Made by a program: the position numbers and the translations under genes
The notes under the pieces: model-generated
What the model was told of the DNA's origin: nothing
Databases searched by the model: none
Seen by the model: the letters and a program-made list of their open reading frames with translations, nothing else
Shown: one piece after another, positions 16,937 to 24,436 of the stretch
How positions within the stretch are numbered: position 1 is the first letter of the stretch
Layout of the letters: every line of letters begins with the position of its first letter
Assembly: GCA_002923315.1 (NCBI GenBank)
Contig: BEHM01000026.1
Location: 5,001 to 44,244 of the forward strand
DNA: 39,244 bases
From: a bacterium HR10
GTDB lineage: Bacteria > Acidobacteriota > Blastocatellia > HR10
Reading direction: 5' to 3'

Positions 16937-19414
16937 ATGATGCTGAACAACCGAAGCACGCGTCTTTGGGGGCGAGTCCTTTCTTTGGTGGTGTCACTCT
17001 CGGTGTTTTTGACCTTTTGGCTCATTGGGGTGGCGCATGGGCAGACGCAGGAGACGTACAAGAGGCCTCCTCGGGAGATTCTGGAAGTGCTTCATGCGCC
17101 GGTCACACCGCAGGTCTCCGTCAGTCCGACGCGCGATTTCCTGATGTTGATCGAAGGCGTGCGGTACCCACCGATCGCCGAGCTGGCGCAGCCGATGTTG
17201 CGTCTGGCTGGTCTTCGGATCAATCCGAGGACGAATGGGCCGCATCGTAATCCGTACATCGTCTCGCTGGTGCTTGTGCGAATCGCCGATGGAGCGGAGA
17301 CCAAAGTCGCGTTTCCGGAAGGGGCGCGCCCGAGCATCCCGCGTTGGAGTCCTGATGGACGACACTTCGCGTTCTTGAATACGCTGGAGAATGGAATCGA
17401 ATTGTGGGTGGGGGAGACGGCGACGGGGCGGATTCGTCGTCTCGTGGAGGCGAAGATCAATGCGGCGTATGGCGAACCGTTCCAGTGGATGCCGGATGCG
17501 CGCACGTTGCTCATTCAGCTCATCCCGGAGGGGCGCGGGCGGCCTCCGGAGCCCCCGGCGGTTCCCATCGGACCTACGGTTCAAGAAGGATCGGGTCGTC
17601 CCACGCCTGTGCGCACATATCAGGACCTGCTGCGCACGCCGCATGATGAAGTGCTCTTCGAGTACTACGCTCGAGCGCAGCTCGCTCTTGTGGACATCGC
17701 CGATGGTCGCCTGACGCGCGTGGGGTCGCCGGACATCTTCCAAATGGTCGAGCCCTCCCCGAACGGCCAGTATCTGCTGGTCGCCCGCGTGCATCGGCCG
17801 TATTCCTACTTGGTGCCGCACACGGCTTTCCCGAAAGAGGTCGAAGTCTGGGATCGCTCCGGGCGCTTGGTCTATAAGCTGGCAAGTGTGCCGTTGCAGG
17901 AGCACGTTCCGATCGAAGGCGTACCCACCGGTCCTCGCGAATATGCTTGGCGGCCGACCGAACCGGCGACGCTCGTGTGGGTCGAAGCTCTGGATGAGGG
18001 CGATCCGCGCAAGCGCGTCCCCTATCGCGATCGCCTGATGATGCTCAAGGCGCCGTTCACGGATGCGCCGATCGAGGTGTTGAAGCTCGAGCATCGGTTC
18101 GCGGGCCTTCAGTGGGGGGAGCGCGGAGGATGGGCCTTCGTGCGCGATTACGATCGCAATCGGCGATGGCGGCGCACGTTCTTGATCTCTCCCGATGATC
18201 GGACCATCGCGCCGCGTTTGGTCTGGAGCCTCAACGTGCAAGATCGCTATAACGATCCGGGCACACCTGTGCTGCGCTCCTTGCCTAACGGCCAGCGCGT
18301 GATTCAGCAGCACGGGGAGTGGATCTTCCTCATCGGGGCTGGTGCTTCGCCCGAGGGGGAGCGCCCCTTTCTGGATCGCTTCAACGTGAGGACGTTGACG
18401 AGCGAGCGCCTCTTCCAGTGCGATGAGCGAAGCTATGAGACCATCATCGCGCTGCTTCGAGACGATGGCACGGAGGTGCTCACCCGTCGGGAGACGCCCA
18501 CGGATCCCCCGAACTACTATGTCCGCATGCTGAGCGGGGGACAGGCGGCGCCGCGCGCCCTCACGCGGTTCTCCGATCCCACGCCGCAACTGCGGAAGAT
18601 CAGGAAGCAATTGGTCACCTATCAACGTGAGGACGGCGTGCAGCTCTCGTTCACCCTCTATCTGCCGCCCGATTACACGGGGGGAACGCGCTTGCCCACC
18701 GTCGTGTGGGCGTATCCGATCGAGTTCACCGATCCGAGTGTCGCCAGCCAAGTCACCGGTTCTCCCCACCGGTTCCTGACGATTCAGGGGCCCTCGCATC
18801 TCTTCTTCGTCCTGGCCGGATATGCCGTCCTGGACAATGTCGCCATGCCGGTGGTCGGCGATCCGGAGACGGTGAATAACACCTTCCTGGAGCAGATCGT
18901 CATGAACGCGCGCGCGGCCATCCGCAAGGCCGTGGAGATGGGGGTGACCGATCCTGATCGCGTGGGCGTCGCCGGCCATAGCTACGGCGCGTTCATGACG
19001 GCGAATCTTCTGGCGCATTCGGACCTCTTCCGCGCGGGCATCGCGCGCAGCGGCGCCTACAATCGCACGTTGACCCCATTCGGCTTCCAAAACGAGCGGC
19101 GCACATTGTGGGAGGCGCCTGATCTATACATCAAGGTCTCGCCGCTCATGGCCGCGCATAAGATCAACGAACCGCTCCTGCTCATTCACGGCGAGGCGGA
19201 CAATAATCCGGGGACGTTCCCGATTCAGTCCGAGCGGATGTATCACGCCGTTCGAGGCAATGGCGGGACGGTTCGCCTGGTCATGCTCCCGCATGAATCG
19301 CACGGCTACGTCGCGCGCGAGTCGGTCGAGCACACGCTCTACGAGATGCTCGCGTGGTTCGATAAGTATGTCAAAAACGCGCCCCCGAGGGAGCGCGTGG
19401 AGACCGGTCGGTGA
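16937..19414 (+). CDS. Secreted S9-family serine peptidase (glutamyl-endopeptidase-like)
   Basis: An 825-residue prolyl-oligopeptidase-fold enzyme. A signal peptide covers about residues 1-36 (LSLVVSLSVFLTFWLIGVAHGQ), so it acts outside the cytoplasm. Residues 40-560 form a beta-propeller starting YKRPPREILEVLHAPVTPQV, a start resembling chloroplast glutamyl endopeptidase (CGEP) and its bacterial relatives. The alpha/beta-hydrolase domain follows with nucleophile Ser682 in GHSYG, Asp755 in HGEADNN and His789 in HESHGY, a complete triad. ATG 16937 has GGAGG six bases upstream. Cleavage after Glu is inferred from the CGEP resemblance only. It stands alone with its own promoter. Confidence 0.88.
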   Translation: MMLNNRSTRLWGRVLSLVVSLSVFLTFWLIGVAHGQTQETYKRPPREILEVLHAPVTPQVSVSPTRDFLMLIEGVRYPPIAELAQPMLRLAGLRINPRTNGPHRNPYIVSLVLVRIADGAETKVAFPEGARPSIPRWSPDGRHFAFLNTLENGIELWVGETATGRIRRLVEAKINAAYGEPFQWMPDARTLLIQLIPEGRGRPPEPPAVPIGPTVQEGSGRPTPVRTYQDLLRTPHDEVLFEYYARAQLALVDIADGRLTRVGSPDIFQMVEPSPNGQYLLVARVHRPYSYLVPHTAFPKEVEVWDRSGRLVYKLASVPLQEHVPIEGVPTGPREYAWRPTEPATLVWVEALDEGDPRKRVPYRDRLMMLKAPFTDAPIEVLKLEHRFAGLQWGERGGWAFVRDYDRNRRWRRTFLISPDDRTIAPRLVWSLNVQDRYNDPGTPVLRSLPNGQRVIQQHGEWIFLIGAGASPEGERPFLDRFNVRTLTSERLFQCDERSYETIIALLRDDGTEVLTRRETPTDPPNYYVRMLSGGQAAPRALTRFSDPTPQLRKIRKQLVTYQREDGVQLSFTLYLPPDYTGGTRLPTVVWAYPIEFTDPSVASQVTGSPHRFLTIQGPSHLFFVLAGYAVLDNVAMPVVGDPETVNNTFLEQIVMNARAAIRKAVEMGVTDPDRVGVAGHSYGAFMTANLLAHSDLFRAGIARSGAYNRTLTPFGFQNERRTLWEAPDLYIKVSPLMAAHKINEPLLLIHGEADNNPGTFPIQSERMYHAVRGNGGTVRLVMLPHESHGYVARESVEHTLYEMLAWFDKYVKNAPPRERVETGR

Positions 19415-19441
19415 GCGCGCGCGGGCGCCGAGCCGTTTGTT

Positions 19442-20317
19442 TCACCCCCCTTCGGATCGGACGTCGGCCAGAAGGGGGCTGAGGCTCGCCTGCCGGTATT
19501 CGCGCGGCGTCAATCCGGTCCAGGCCTTGAAGGCTTTGGCGAAGTGGCTCTGACTCGCATAGCCGACGCGTTGGCTGATCTCCAGCATCGAGAGATCGGT
19601 CGTCACCAACAAGCGCGCGGCCTGTTCCAACCGCACGCTCGCTAAATAGGCGTGCGGGGTCATCCCGATCAGCCGCTTGAACAACCGCGCGAAGTGAAAG
19701 GCGCTCAAGAAAGCGGCGCGCGCCATGTCCGCGAGGCGCAGGTCTTCATCGAAGTGGGCGTGAATGAATTCGATCGCGCGGCGCAGTCGGCGGTCCACGA
19801 ATCCGAAGCGCGAGAATTCCAGGTCGAGATTGCGCCGGACCAGGAGATGGTGGCGGAACAGATGCACGAGGATGTGCTCCACAAGCGCATCGAGGATCAC
19901 CTCGTGCCCGATCCTCTGACGGCGCAGCTCGTCTCGGGCGGAGGCGCAGAGGGCGACCAGGTGTGGATCGGCGACCACGCGCTCGCGGAAGACGAACTCC
20001 TGACCGATGCGCGTCAGCCGAAGCCGCGCGGCCATATCGGCAATGAGCCCCGGATGCACGCGCAGCATGATCATCTCCACCGGCCCACGCCGTGAGCGGA
20101 GGGTATGGCGCACGAGGGGGTCAAGTAGCGCCGTCGTTCCCGGCGACACCTCGACGGTCTCGCCGGAGACGGAGAGGCGCGCGCTCCCCTGCAGCAGGCA
20201 TCGGACGACGTGGCCCATGGACGCGGCCGCGGCGATGGCGAGCGCATCGCGCTTGATATAGTGCAGCTCGTATCGCGGCGTCGCGCGAACGCGCGTGTCT
20301 TCGGAATCTCGACTCAT
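19442..20317 (-). CDS. AraC-family transcription regulator
   Basis: A 291-residue regulator. The N-terminal half (about 1-150) is a cupin-like sensing domain (VSGETVEVSPGTTALLDPLVRHTL). The C-terminal 100 residues carry two helix-turn-helix units: LADMARAAFLSAFHFARLFK, then ISQRVGYASQSHFAKAFKAW ending in GLTPREYRQ, the AraC signature. I start at ATG 20317 with GGAG upstream; longer forms run into the receiver gene. It lies 44 bases after that gene on the same strand, suggesting an operon with the receiver and the exonuclease. The target is unknown. Its end faces the S9 peptidase with 27 bases between. Confidence 0.88.
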   Translation of the reverse strand: MSRDSEDTRVRATPRYELHYIKRDALAIAAAASMGHVVRCLLQGSARLSVSGETVEVSPGTTALLDPLVRHTLRSRRGPVEMIMLRVHPGLIADMAARLRLTRIGQEFVFRERVVADPHLVALCASARDELRRQRIGHEVILDALVEHILVHLFRHHLLVRRNLDLEFSRFGFVDRRLRRAIEFIHAHFDEDLRLADMARAAFLSAFHFARLFKRLIGMTPHAYLASVRLEQAARLLVTTDLSMLEISQRVGYASQSHFAKAFKAWTGLTPREYRQASLSPLLADVRSEGG

Positions 20318-20361
20318 CTCGGTCTCCGATGAGCGTTCGCCGGGTGGCGGAATGATGGACG

Positions 20362-20751
20362 TCACGGCGCGTCGCTCGTGCGAATTCGATCGGCCGCGAT
20401 CTCGCGCACAAGCTCCGTGAGCCGCGCGACGAAAGCCGAGCGCGGCAAGACAAGGTCGCATCCGGCCTGCCGGGCTTGGGCCCGCACGTCTTCCCGCACG
20501 TGAGCGAAGTAGCCGATCGTTCGAATCCCGCGCAGCGCCGCATCGGCCTTCAGAGCGGCGATCGCGCGCAGCGGCTCCAGGTGCTCCTGTCCGAGGTCGA
20601 GGATGATCGCCACAGGCGGCTGCTGGCGAGCGTGTTGAAGCAGATCCTCCACCGTCGTCACCCGCCGACAGGTGAGTCCCACCGCTTCGGCCGCCGCTCG
20701 AATACGGGAGAGGAACGTGAGATCGGTGAGCAGCAGGAGCACATCAGCCAT
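20362..20751 (-). CDS. Atypical response-regulator receiver domain protein
   Basis: A stand-alone CheY-like fold of 129 residues. The phospho-acceptor position is kept (Asp52 in AIILDLGQE), but only one acidic residue is seen at the metal-binding site (Asp10 in LLLTDL), and the invariant Lys is replaced by Arg104 in VLPRSAF. The Thr/Ser position lies in GYFAHV without a clear Thr. Ordinary phosphorylation signalling may therefore be altered or absent. It lies 15 bases after the exonuclease gene and 44 before the AraC gene, with no histidine kinase nearby. Confidence 0.75.
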   Translation of the reverse strand: MADVLLLLTDLTFLSRIRAAAEAVGLTCRRVTTVEDLLQHARQQPPVAIILDLGQEHLEPLRAIAALKADAALRGIRTIGYFAHVREDVRAQARQAGCDLVLPRSAFVARLTELVREIAADRIRTSDAP

Positions 20752-20766
20752 AGCTCGGCCTCCTCA

Positions 20767-21603
20767 TCAACGCGCGGATCGTCCCCCCCGCGCGCGCGTC
20801 GCGTGAAGTCGCGCGACCTCCGAGAGCGTGCGCACCCCGCGCTCCTCAAGGTGGTCGAGCAGACGAAGGAGGATCTGAGCCGTCGTCCACGCATCCGAGC
20901 GCGCGCGATGCCATCGTTCCATCTCCACGCCCAGGTATCGGGCGACCGTCGGGAGCCGATGGTTCGGCAACTCGGGGAACAGCCGACGGCTCACGGCGAG
21001 GGTGCAGAGGTGAGGATTGCCCAATCGCCGCGCGAACGCGCGCTGGAATTCGGCATTGAGGAAAGCGAGATCAAACCGCGCATTGTGCGCGACGAGCACG
21101 CGCGGCCCAAGCAGCACCGCCATCTCCTCGGCGATCTCCGCAAAACGCGGCGCGCGCGCCACCATCTCCTCGGTGATCCCGGTGAGGCGAATAATACCCG
21201 GGGGGAGCGCGCGCTCCGGATTCACGAGCGTCGCGAACTCCTCCACGATGCGCAGGCGCCCATCGGAGCGCGCCAGGCGAACGGCCGCCACTTCGATCAC
21301 GCGATCCGCGGACGGGCGCATCCCCGTCGTCTCAACATCCACGACGACGTATTCATTCTCTTCAAGCGGTCGAAGCGCGCACTCGTCCGGCCGCAGTTCC
21401 ACCACATCATCGTCTCGGAGGATCAGGTGTGGGTCATGGAGAAAGAGGCGCTGGAACAATTCACGCAGGACGGCTACCGGCGCCTGCCGAAAGCCGAAGA
21501 CTTCGCGTCCGAGCATCGCGAGTGAGACCGCGCGACCGTGCGCTTCTAGAAGCGCGACGATGCGATGGCGAATCGCCACGTCACTCAACCACTGGGCCGC
21601 CAT
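20767..21603 (-). CDS. DEDDh 3'-5' exonuclease (DnaQ/PolC epsilon-like)
   Basis: A 278-residue protein. Residues 80-250 are a DEDDh exonuclease with the full catalytic set: Asp89 and Glu91 in VVDVETTG, Asp178 in HNARFD, and His232 and Asp237 in WHRARSDA. LTGITEEMV is the usual conserved loop. The first 75 residues look like a winged-helix domain (LLEAHGRAVSLAMLGREVFG). It may be a proofreading or repair nuclease; no polymerase domain is attached. I start at ATG 21603, though no ribosome site is obvious, so a leaderless or different start remains possible. It diverges from the Ycf48-like gene. Confidence 0.82.
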   Translation of the reverse strand: MAAQWLSDVAIRHRIVALLEAHGRAVSLAMLGREVFGFRQAPVAVLRELFQRLFLHDPHLILRDDDVVELRPDECALRPLEENEYVVVDVETTGMRPSADRVIEVAAVRLARSDGRLRIVEEFATLVNPERALPPGIIRLTGITEEMVARAPRFAEIAEEMAVLLGPRVLVAHNARFDLAFLNAEFQRAFARRLGNPHLCTLAVSRRLFPELPNHRLPTVARYLGVEMERWHRARSDAWTTAQILLRLLDHLEERGVRTLSEVARLHATRARGGRSAR

Positions 21604-21666
21604 AACGAGGGAGAGTGTAGCACATCGGGGCGCGACTCGGCAGCCCCGATGAGCGAAGGGAGCCGC

Positions 21667-21696
21667 TTGAGCCGGTGATCTCCGCGATGCTATGCT
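21667..21696 (+). promoter_or_regulatory. Promoter of the Ycf48-like gene
   Basis: TTGAGC (21667-21672), an 18-base spacer, and TATGCT (21691-21696) in the 133-base gap between divergent genes, 40 bases before the start. Confidence 0.5.
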
Positions 21697-21736
21697 TAAG
21701 CGCACGTGAACACCACGCGCTGAGAGAGAGGGGACG

Positions 21737-22663
21737 ATGAGGGCGTTTGTGGAGGCGACCGTAGCTGCGCTCGTCTGGCTCGTTGTCATTCCGCCAGCTT
21801 CGGCTCAACAGTGGGAGCTTCGGCGATTGGGCTTCACGCAGAACTTCAACGCCATCTACTTCCCGACGAAAGAGCATGGGTGGATCGTCGGCGATGGGGG
21901 CTTGATCCTGCATACCTCGGATCGCGGGGTGAGCTGGCAGGTCCAGACCTCCAGTGTGCGCACGAACCTGAACGACGTCTTCTTCATCAATCGGCGGCGC
22001 GGGTGGATCGTCGGCGATGGCGGCGTGATCCTCATGACGACCGATGGCGGCCAGCGATGGGCCTCCGTGGCGAGCGTCGTCGAGGAGGACCTCTACAGCG
22101 TCTGGTTTCACAATGAAAAGCGCGGATGGATCGTAGGGGCTGATGGCGTCATCCTCTTCACCGATGACGGCGGGCGCAGCTGGGTTCGTCAGATCAGCGG
22201 GACGGACGAATACCTCTACCATCTGCACTTCAAGACGGAGAATCTCGGGTGGATCGTCGGCTCCCGCGGGACGATCCTCCACACGGAGAACGGCGGGCGG
22301 AATTGGACGAAGCAATCCAGCGGGACGCAGAACGACCTCTTCCGCGTCTACTTTCGCGATAAGAAGCGGGGATGGATCACGGGCTCGCGGGGATTGATCC
22401 TGCACACCACCGATGGGGGGAAGACGTGGGTGCCTCTGCCGAGCGGCGTCGAGCAGATCCTGCTGGGCGTCACCTTCCGGAAGAAGGAGGGGTGGATCGT
22501 CGGGTGGGAGGGGACGATCCTGCATTCTCCCGATGAGGGGAGGACGTGGCGGCGGGTGCCCGCGCCGACGCGGGAGCGCATCTATGCCATCGTCATGCGC
22601 GACGATCGGGAGGGGTTCGCCATCGGCCGGAATGGACTGATGCTCGTGTATCGTCGCCCCTGA
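21737..22663 (+). CDS. Secreted Ycf48/HCF136-like beta-propeller
   Basis: A 308-residue protein with a signal peptide (about 1-23, cleavage near PPASA-QQ). The mature part is made of about seven repeats of the form GWIVGxxGxILxTxDGGxxW, spaced near 40 residues: VGDGGLILHTSDRGVSW, VGDGGVILMTTDGGQRW, VGADGVILFTDDGGRSW, VGSRGTILHTENGGRNW, TGSRGLILHTTDGGKTW, VGWEGTILHSPDEGRTW and a degenerate last one. This is the seven-bladed Ycf48 propeller. In cyanobacteria and plants Ycf48 assists photosystem II assembly, but relatives in non-phototrophs have no assigned role and no photosystem gene is visible. ATG follows GAGAGAGGGG. Confidence 0.85.
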   Translation: MRAFVEATVAALVWLVVIPPASAQQWELRRLGFTQNFNAIYFPTKEHGWIVGDGGLILHTSDRGVSWQVQTSSVRTNLNDVFFINRRRGWIVGDGGVILMTTDGGQRWASVASVVEEDLYSVWFHNEKRGWIVGADGVILFTDDGGRSWVRQISGTDEYLYHLHFKTENLGWIVGSRGTILHTENGGRNWTKQSSGTQNDLFRVYFRDKKRGWITGSRGLILHTTDGGKTWVPLPSGVEQILLGVTFRKKEGWIVGWEGTILHSPDEGRTWRRVPAPTRERIYAIVMRDDREGFAIGRNGLMLVYRRP

Positions 22664-22666
22664 GGA

Positions 22667-23086
22667 TCAGATGTCCAGGTACACCTCGCCCATCCACAGC
22701 CCGTCTCTCTTCTCGACCTTCAGCTGATGCAGCGTCGCCGCTTTGACATAAATTCGTCCCTCGTGCCGCGAGGGATCGAACGGTTCTCCCACAAGGCGAA
22801 TGCGCGCGCGCTCAGGCGAGAGCTCGAGGATGGTGACATCACCGAAGGCGAGCTTCTCGGCGTCGAAGAGGTAGAGGATCTCGTTGAAGAGGTCCACGAG
22901 CAGATATTCGTATCCTTCCGCGTGAACTTCGACTTCGCGCGCAAGACGCGGCGCGATCGTCGCGGGATCGTACATCAGGTGAAAGAGCGCGCGCACCGCG
23001 TGCTCGAACATCTCCTCCGGGGTTCGCCCCCAGGCGCGCACCCCGATGTCAGCCGTATGGTCGAGGATCTCGAATCCGGCAGTCAC
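22667..23086 (-). CDS. Archease
   Basis: Archease activates the RNA ligase RtcB by promoting its guanylylation. The 139-residue product matches the family throughout: FEILDHTADIGVRAWG near the N-terminus (Asp9 and Asp13), EYLLVDLFNEILYLFD in the middle, VKAATLHQLKV and the C-terminal VYLDI. I choose the GTG at 23086 (TAGFEILDHTADIG), which has GGGGAGG seven bases upstream; a longer frame to 23170 overlaps nrnA and lacks family similarity. It lies 80 bases downstream of nrnA in the same direction. No rtcB is in this window. Confidence 0.9.
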   Translation of the reverse strand: MTAGFEILDHTADIGVRAWGRTPEEMFEHAVRALFHLMYDPATIAPRLAREVEVHAEGYEYLLVDLFNEILYLFDAEKLAFGDVTILELSPERARIRLVGEPFDPSRHEGRIYVKAATLHQLKVEKRDGLWMGEVYLDI

Positions 23087-23166
23087 GTGAGGCCTCCCCG
23101 TTCGCCGTTCATCCCGGTGATCTCTTGTGCGCGCCGCGTGGCGGGAGACATCGGGGATGGGATGGG

Positions 23167-24135
23167 TCACCCCGCTCGTGCGGAGGCGATCGAGAGCGCT
23201 TCTTGCAGCTTGCGAATGACGCGCCGTTCGACTTCCGGCAGCGGCCCTTCGATGGCGCAGCCGGAGGCATTCCGGTGCCCACCGCCGCCGAATGCGCTCG
23301 CGATCTTCGAGACATTGATGGCGCCCTTCGAGCGCAGGGAGGTTCGGTAAATGCCCGGCGCGATCTCTTTGAAGAAGGCGACGACCTCGACCCCCTCGAT
23401 CGAGAGCGGATAGTTCACAATACCCTCGCTATCCTCCTCGCTGGCGCCCGCTTGCCGAAGCATCTCCTGCGTCATCACCATCCAGGCGATCCGCCCGCTC
23501 TCGTCGCAGCGGAGCGTGGAGAGCACGAGCCCGGTGAGCTTCACCTTGCTGAAGGGGTGATTGTAGAAGAGCGCGCGGGCGATCTCCGCCGGATTCGCCC
23601 CATGAGCGACCAGCTCCCGCGCGATCTTGAACGTGCGCTCGGTCGTGTTGGAGAACTGGAACGATCCCGTATCGGCCAGGATGGCCGCGTAGACGCAGGA
23701 GGCGATCGCGGGTGTCACGCGCACGCCAAGCGCCTTGCACAGATTGTAGATCATCTCCCCGACGGCCGAGGCCGTCGAATCAATCCAGTTGATATGCCCG
23801 AACAGCTCCGTCGTCGCGTGATGATCAATGTTCACGAGGAATTGCTTCTCCAGATCGAGCAACCCCGGCCGATCAATGTCGCTGCATTCGATGACGAAGA
23901 CGGCATCGTAGAGTCGGTCCAGTCGCGTGATCTGCCGGATGCGCTCCGCTCCCGGCAGCTCTCGATAGGCGCGCGGGATCGGATCGCGCAGGCCGACGGT
24001 GACCTCCTTGCCCAAGCTCTCCAGAATATGCATCAGGGCGAGGGAGGACCCCAGCCCATCCCCGTCCGGCCGCGCGTGTGAGGTGATGGCGAAACAGTGC
24101 CGCGATTCGATCAACTCTACGACCTGGCTGAGCAT
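23167..24135 (-). CDS. nrnA: DHH/DHHA1 phosphoesterase, NrnA-type nanoRNase / pAp phosphatase
   Basis: Degrades very short RNAs and dephosphorylates 3'-phosphoadenosine 5'-phosphate. The 322 residues carry the DHH-family metal motifs: SHARPDGDGLGSS (residues 19-31), an acidic site around VIECSDIDRP, the DHH triplet at 104-106 (NIDHHATT) and ADTGSFQFSN. The C-terminal DHHA1 domain has GGGGHRNASG. The -10 element of its promoter is only 16 bases from the ATG, leaving a leader of about nine bases and no ribosome site. Archease follows on the same strand, giving a small RNA-metabolism pair. Confidence 0.9.
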   Translation of the reverse strand: MLSQVVELIESRHCFAITSHARPDGDGLGSSLALMHILESLGKEVTVGLRDPIPRAYRELPGAERIRQITRLDRLYDAVFVIECSDIDRPGLLDLEKQFLVNIDHHATTELFGHINWIDSTASAVGEMIYNLCKALGVRVTPAIASCVYAAILADTGSFQFSNTTERTFKIARELVAHGANPAEIARALFYNHPFSKVKLTGLVLSTLRCDESGRIAWMVMTQEMLRQAGASEEDSEGIVNYPLSIEGVEVVAFFKEIAPGIYRTSLRSKGAINVSKIASAFGGGGHRNASGCAIEGPLPEVERRVIRKLQEALSIASARAG

Positions 24136-24151
24136 ACAAGCGAAACATGCA

Positions 24152-24179
24152 ATTATACCGGCCTCCGCCCACCCGTCAA
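24152..24179 (-). promoter_or_regulatory. Promoter of nrnA
   Basis: On the minus strand, TTGACG (24174-24179), a 16-base spacer and a perfect TATAAT (24152-24157), ending 16 bases before the nrnA start codon. The remaining bases up to 24371 show no gene or repeat. Confidence 0.75.
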
Positions 24180-24371
24180 GCGCTCATCCCAGGGCGCTCT
24201 GGCCTGAATGCAGAAGCATGAGCGCGTGAGGCCGGACTTTCGCTGCGCCGCGTGAAAGCGAAGGCCTGTCATTTTGAGGGGTGAGCGGGCGATCTCGCGG
24301 GCGTCCTCCTGCCCACCTGGCGGACGAGCGCTTCGTGAGAGAGGTGCGCCGGAGCCCGCTGCGATGAGCTA

Positions 24372-24400
24372 TTGTTCGCTCGCTCCGGTTGGGATATACT
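24372..24400 (+). promoter_or_regulatory. Promoter of the regulatory-repeat protein gene
   Basis: TTGTTC (24372-24377), a 17-base spacer and TATACT (24395-24400), 36 bases before the start codon. Confidence 0.65.
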
Positions 24401-24436
24401 CTCGCCCGGCGTCCACATTGTCCGGGAGGTCTGGCG

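Noticed and set aside
16994-19090. A 698-codon open frame on the minus strand opposite the S9 peptidase gene
   Set aside because: It is the antisense shadow of a high-GC gene. It is rich in Arg, His and Asp with no domain, signal or ribosome site, while the plus strand encodes a complete catalytic triad.
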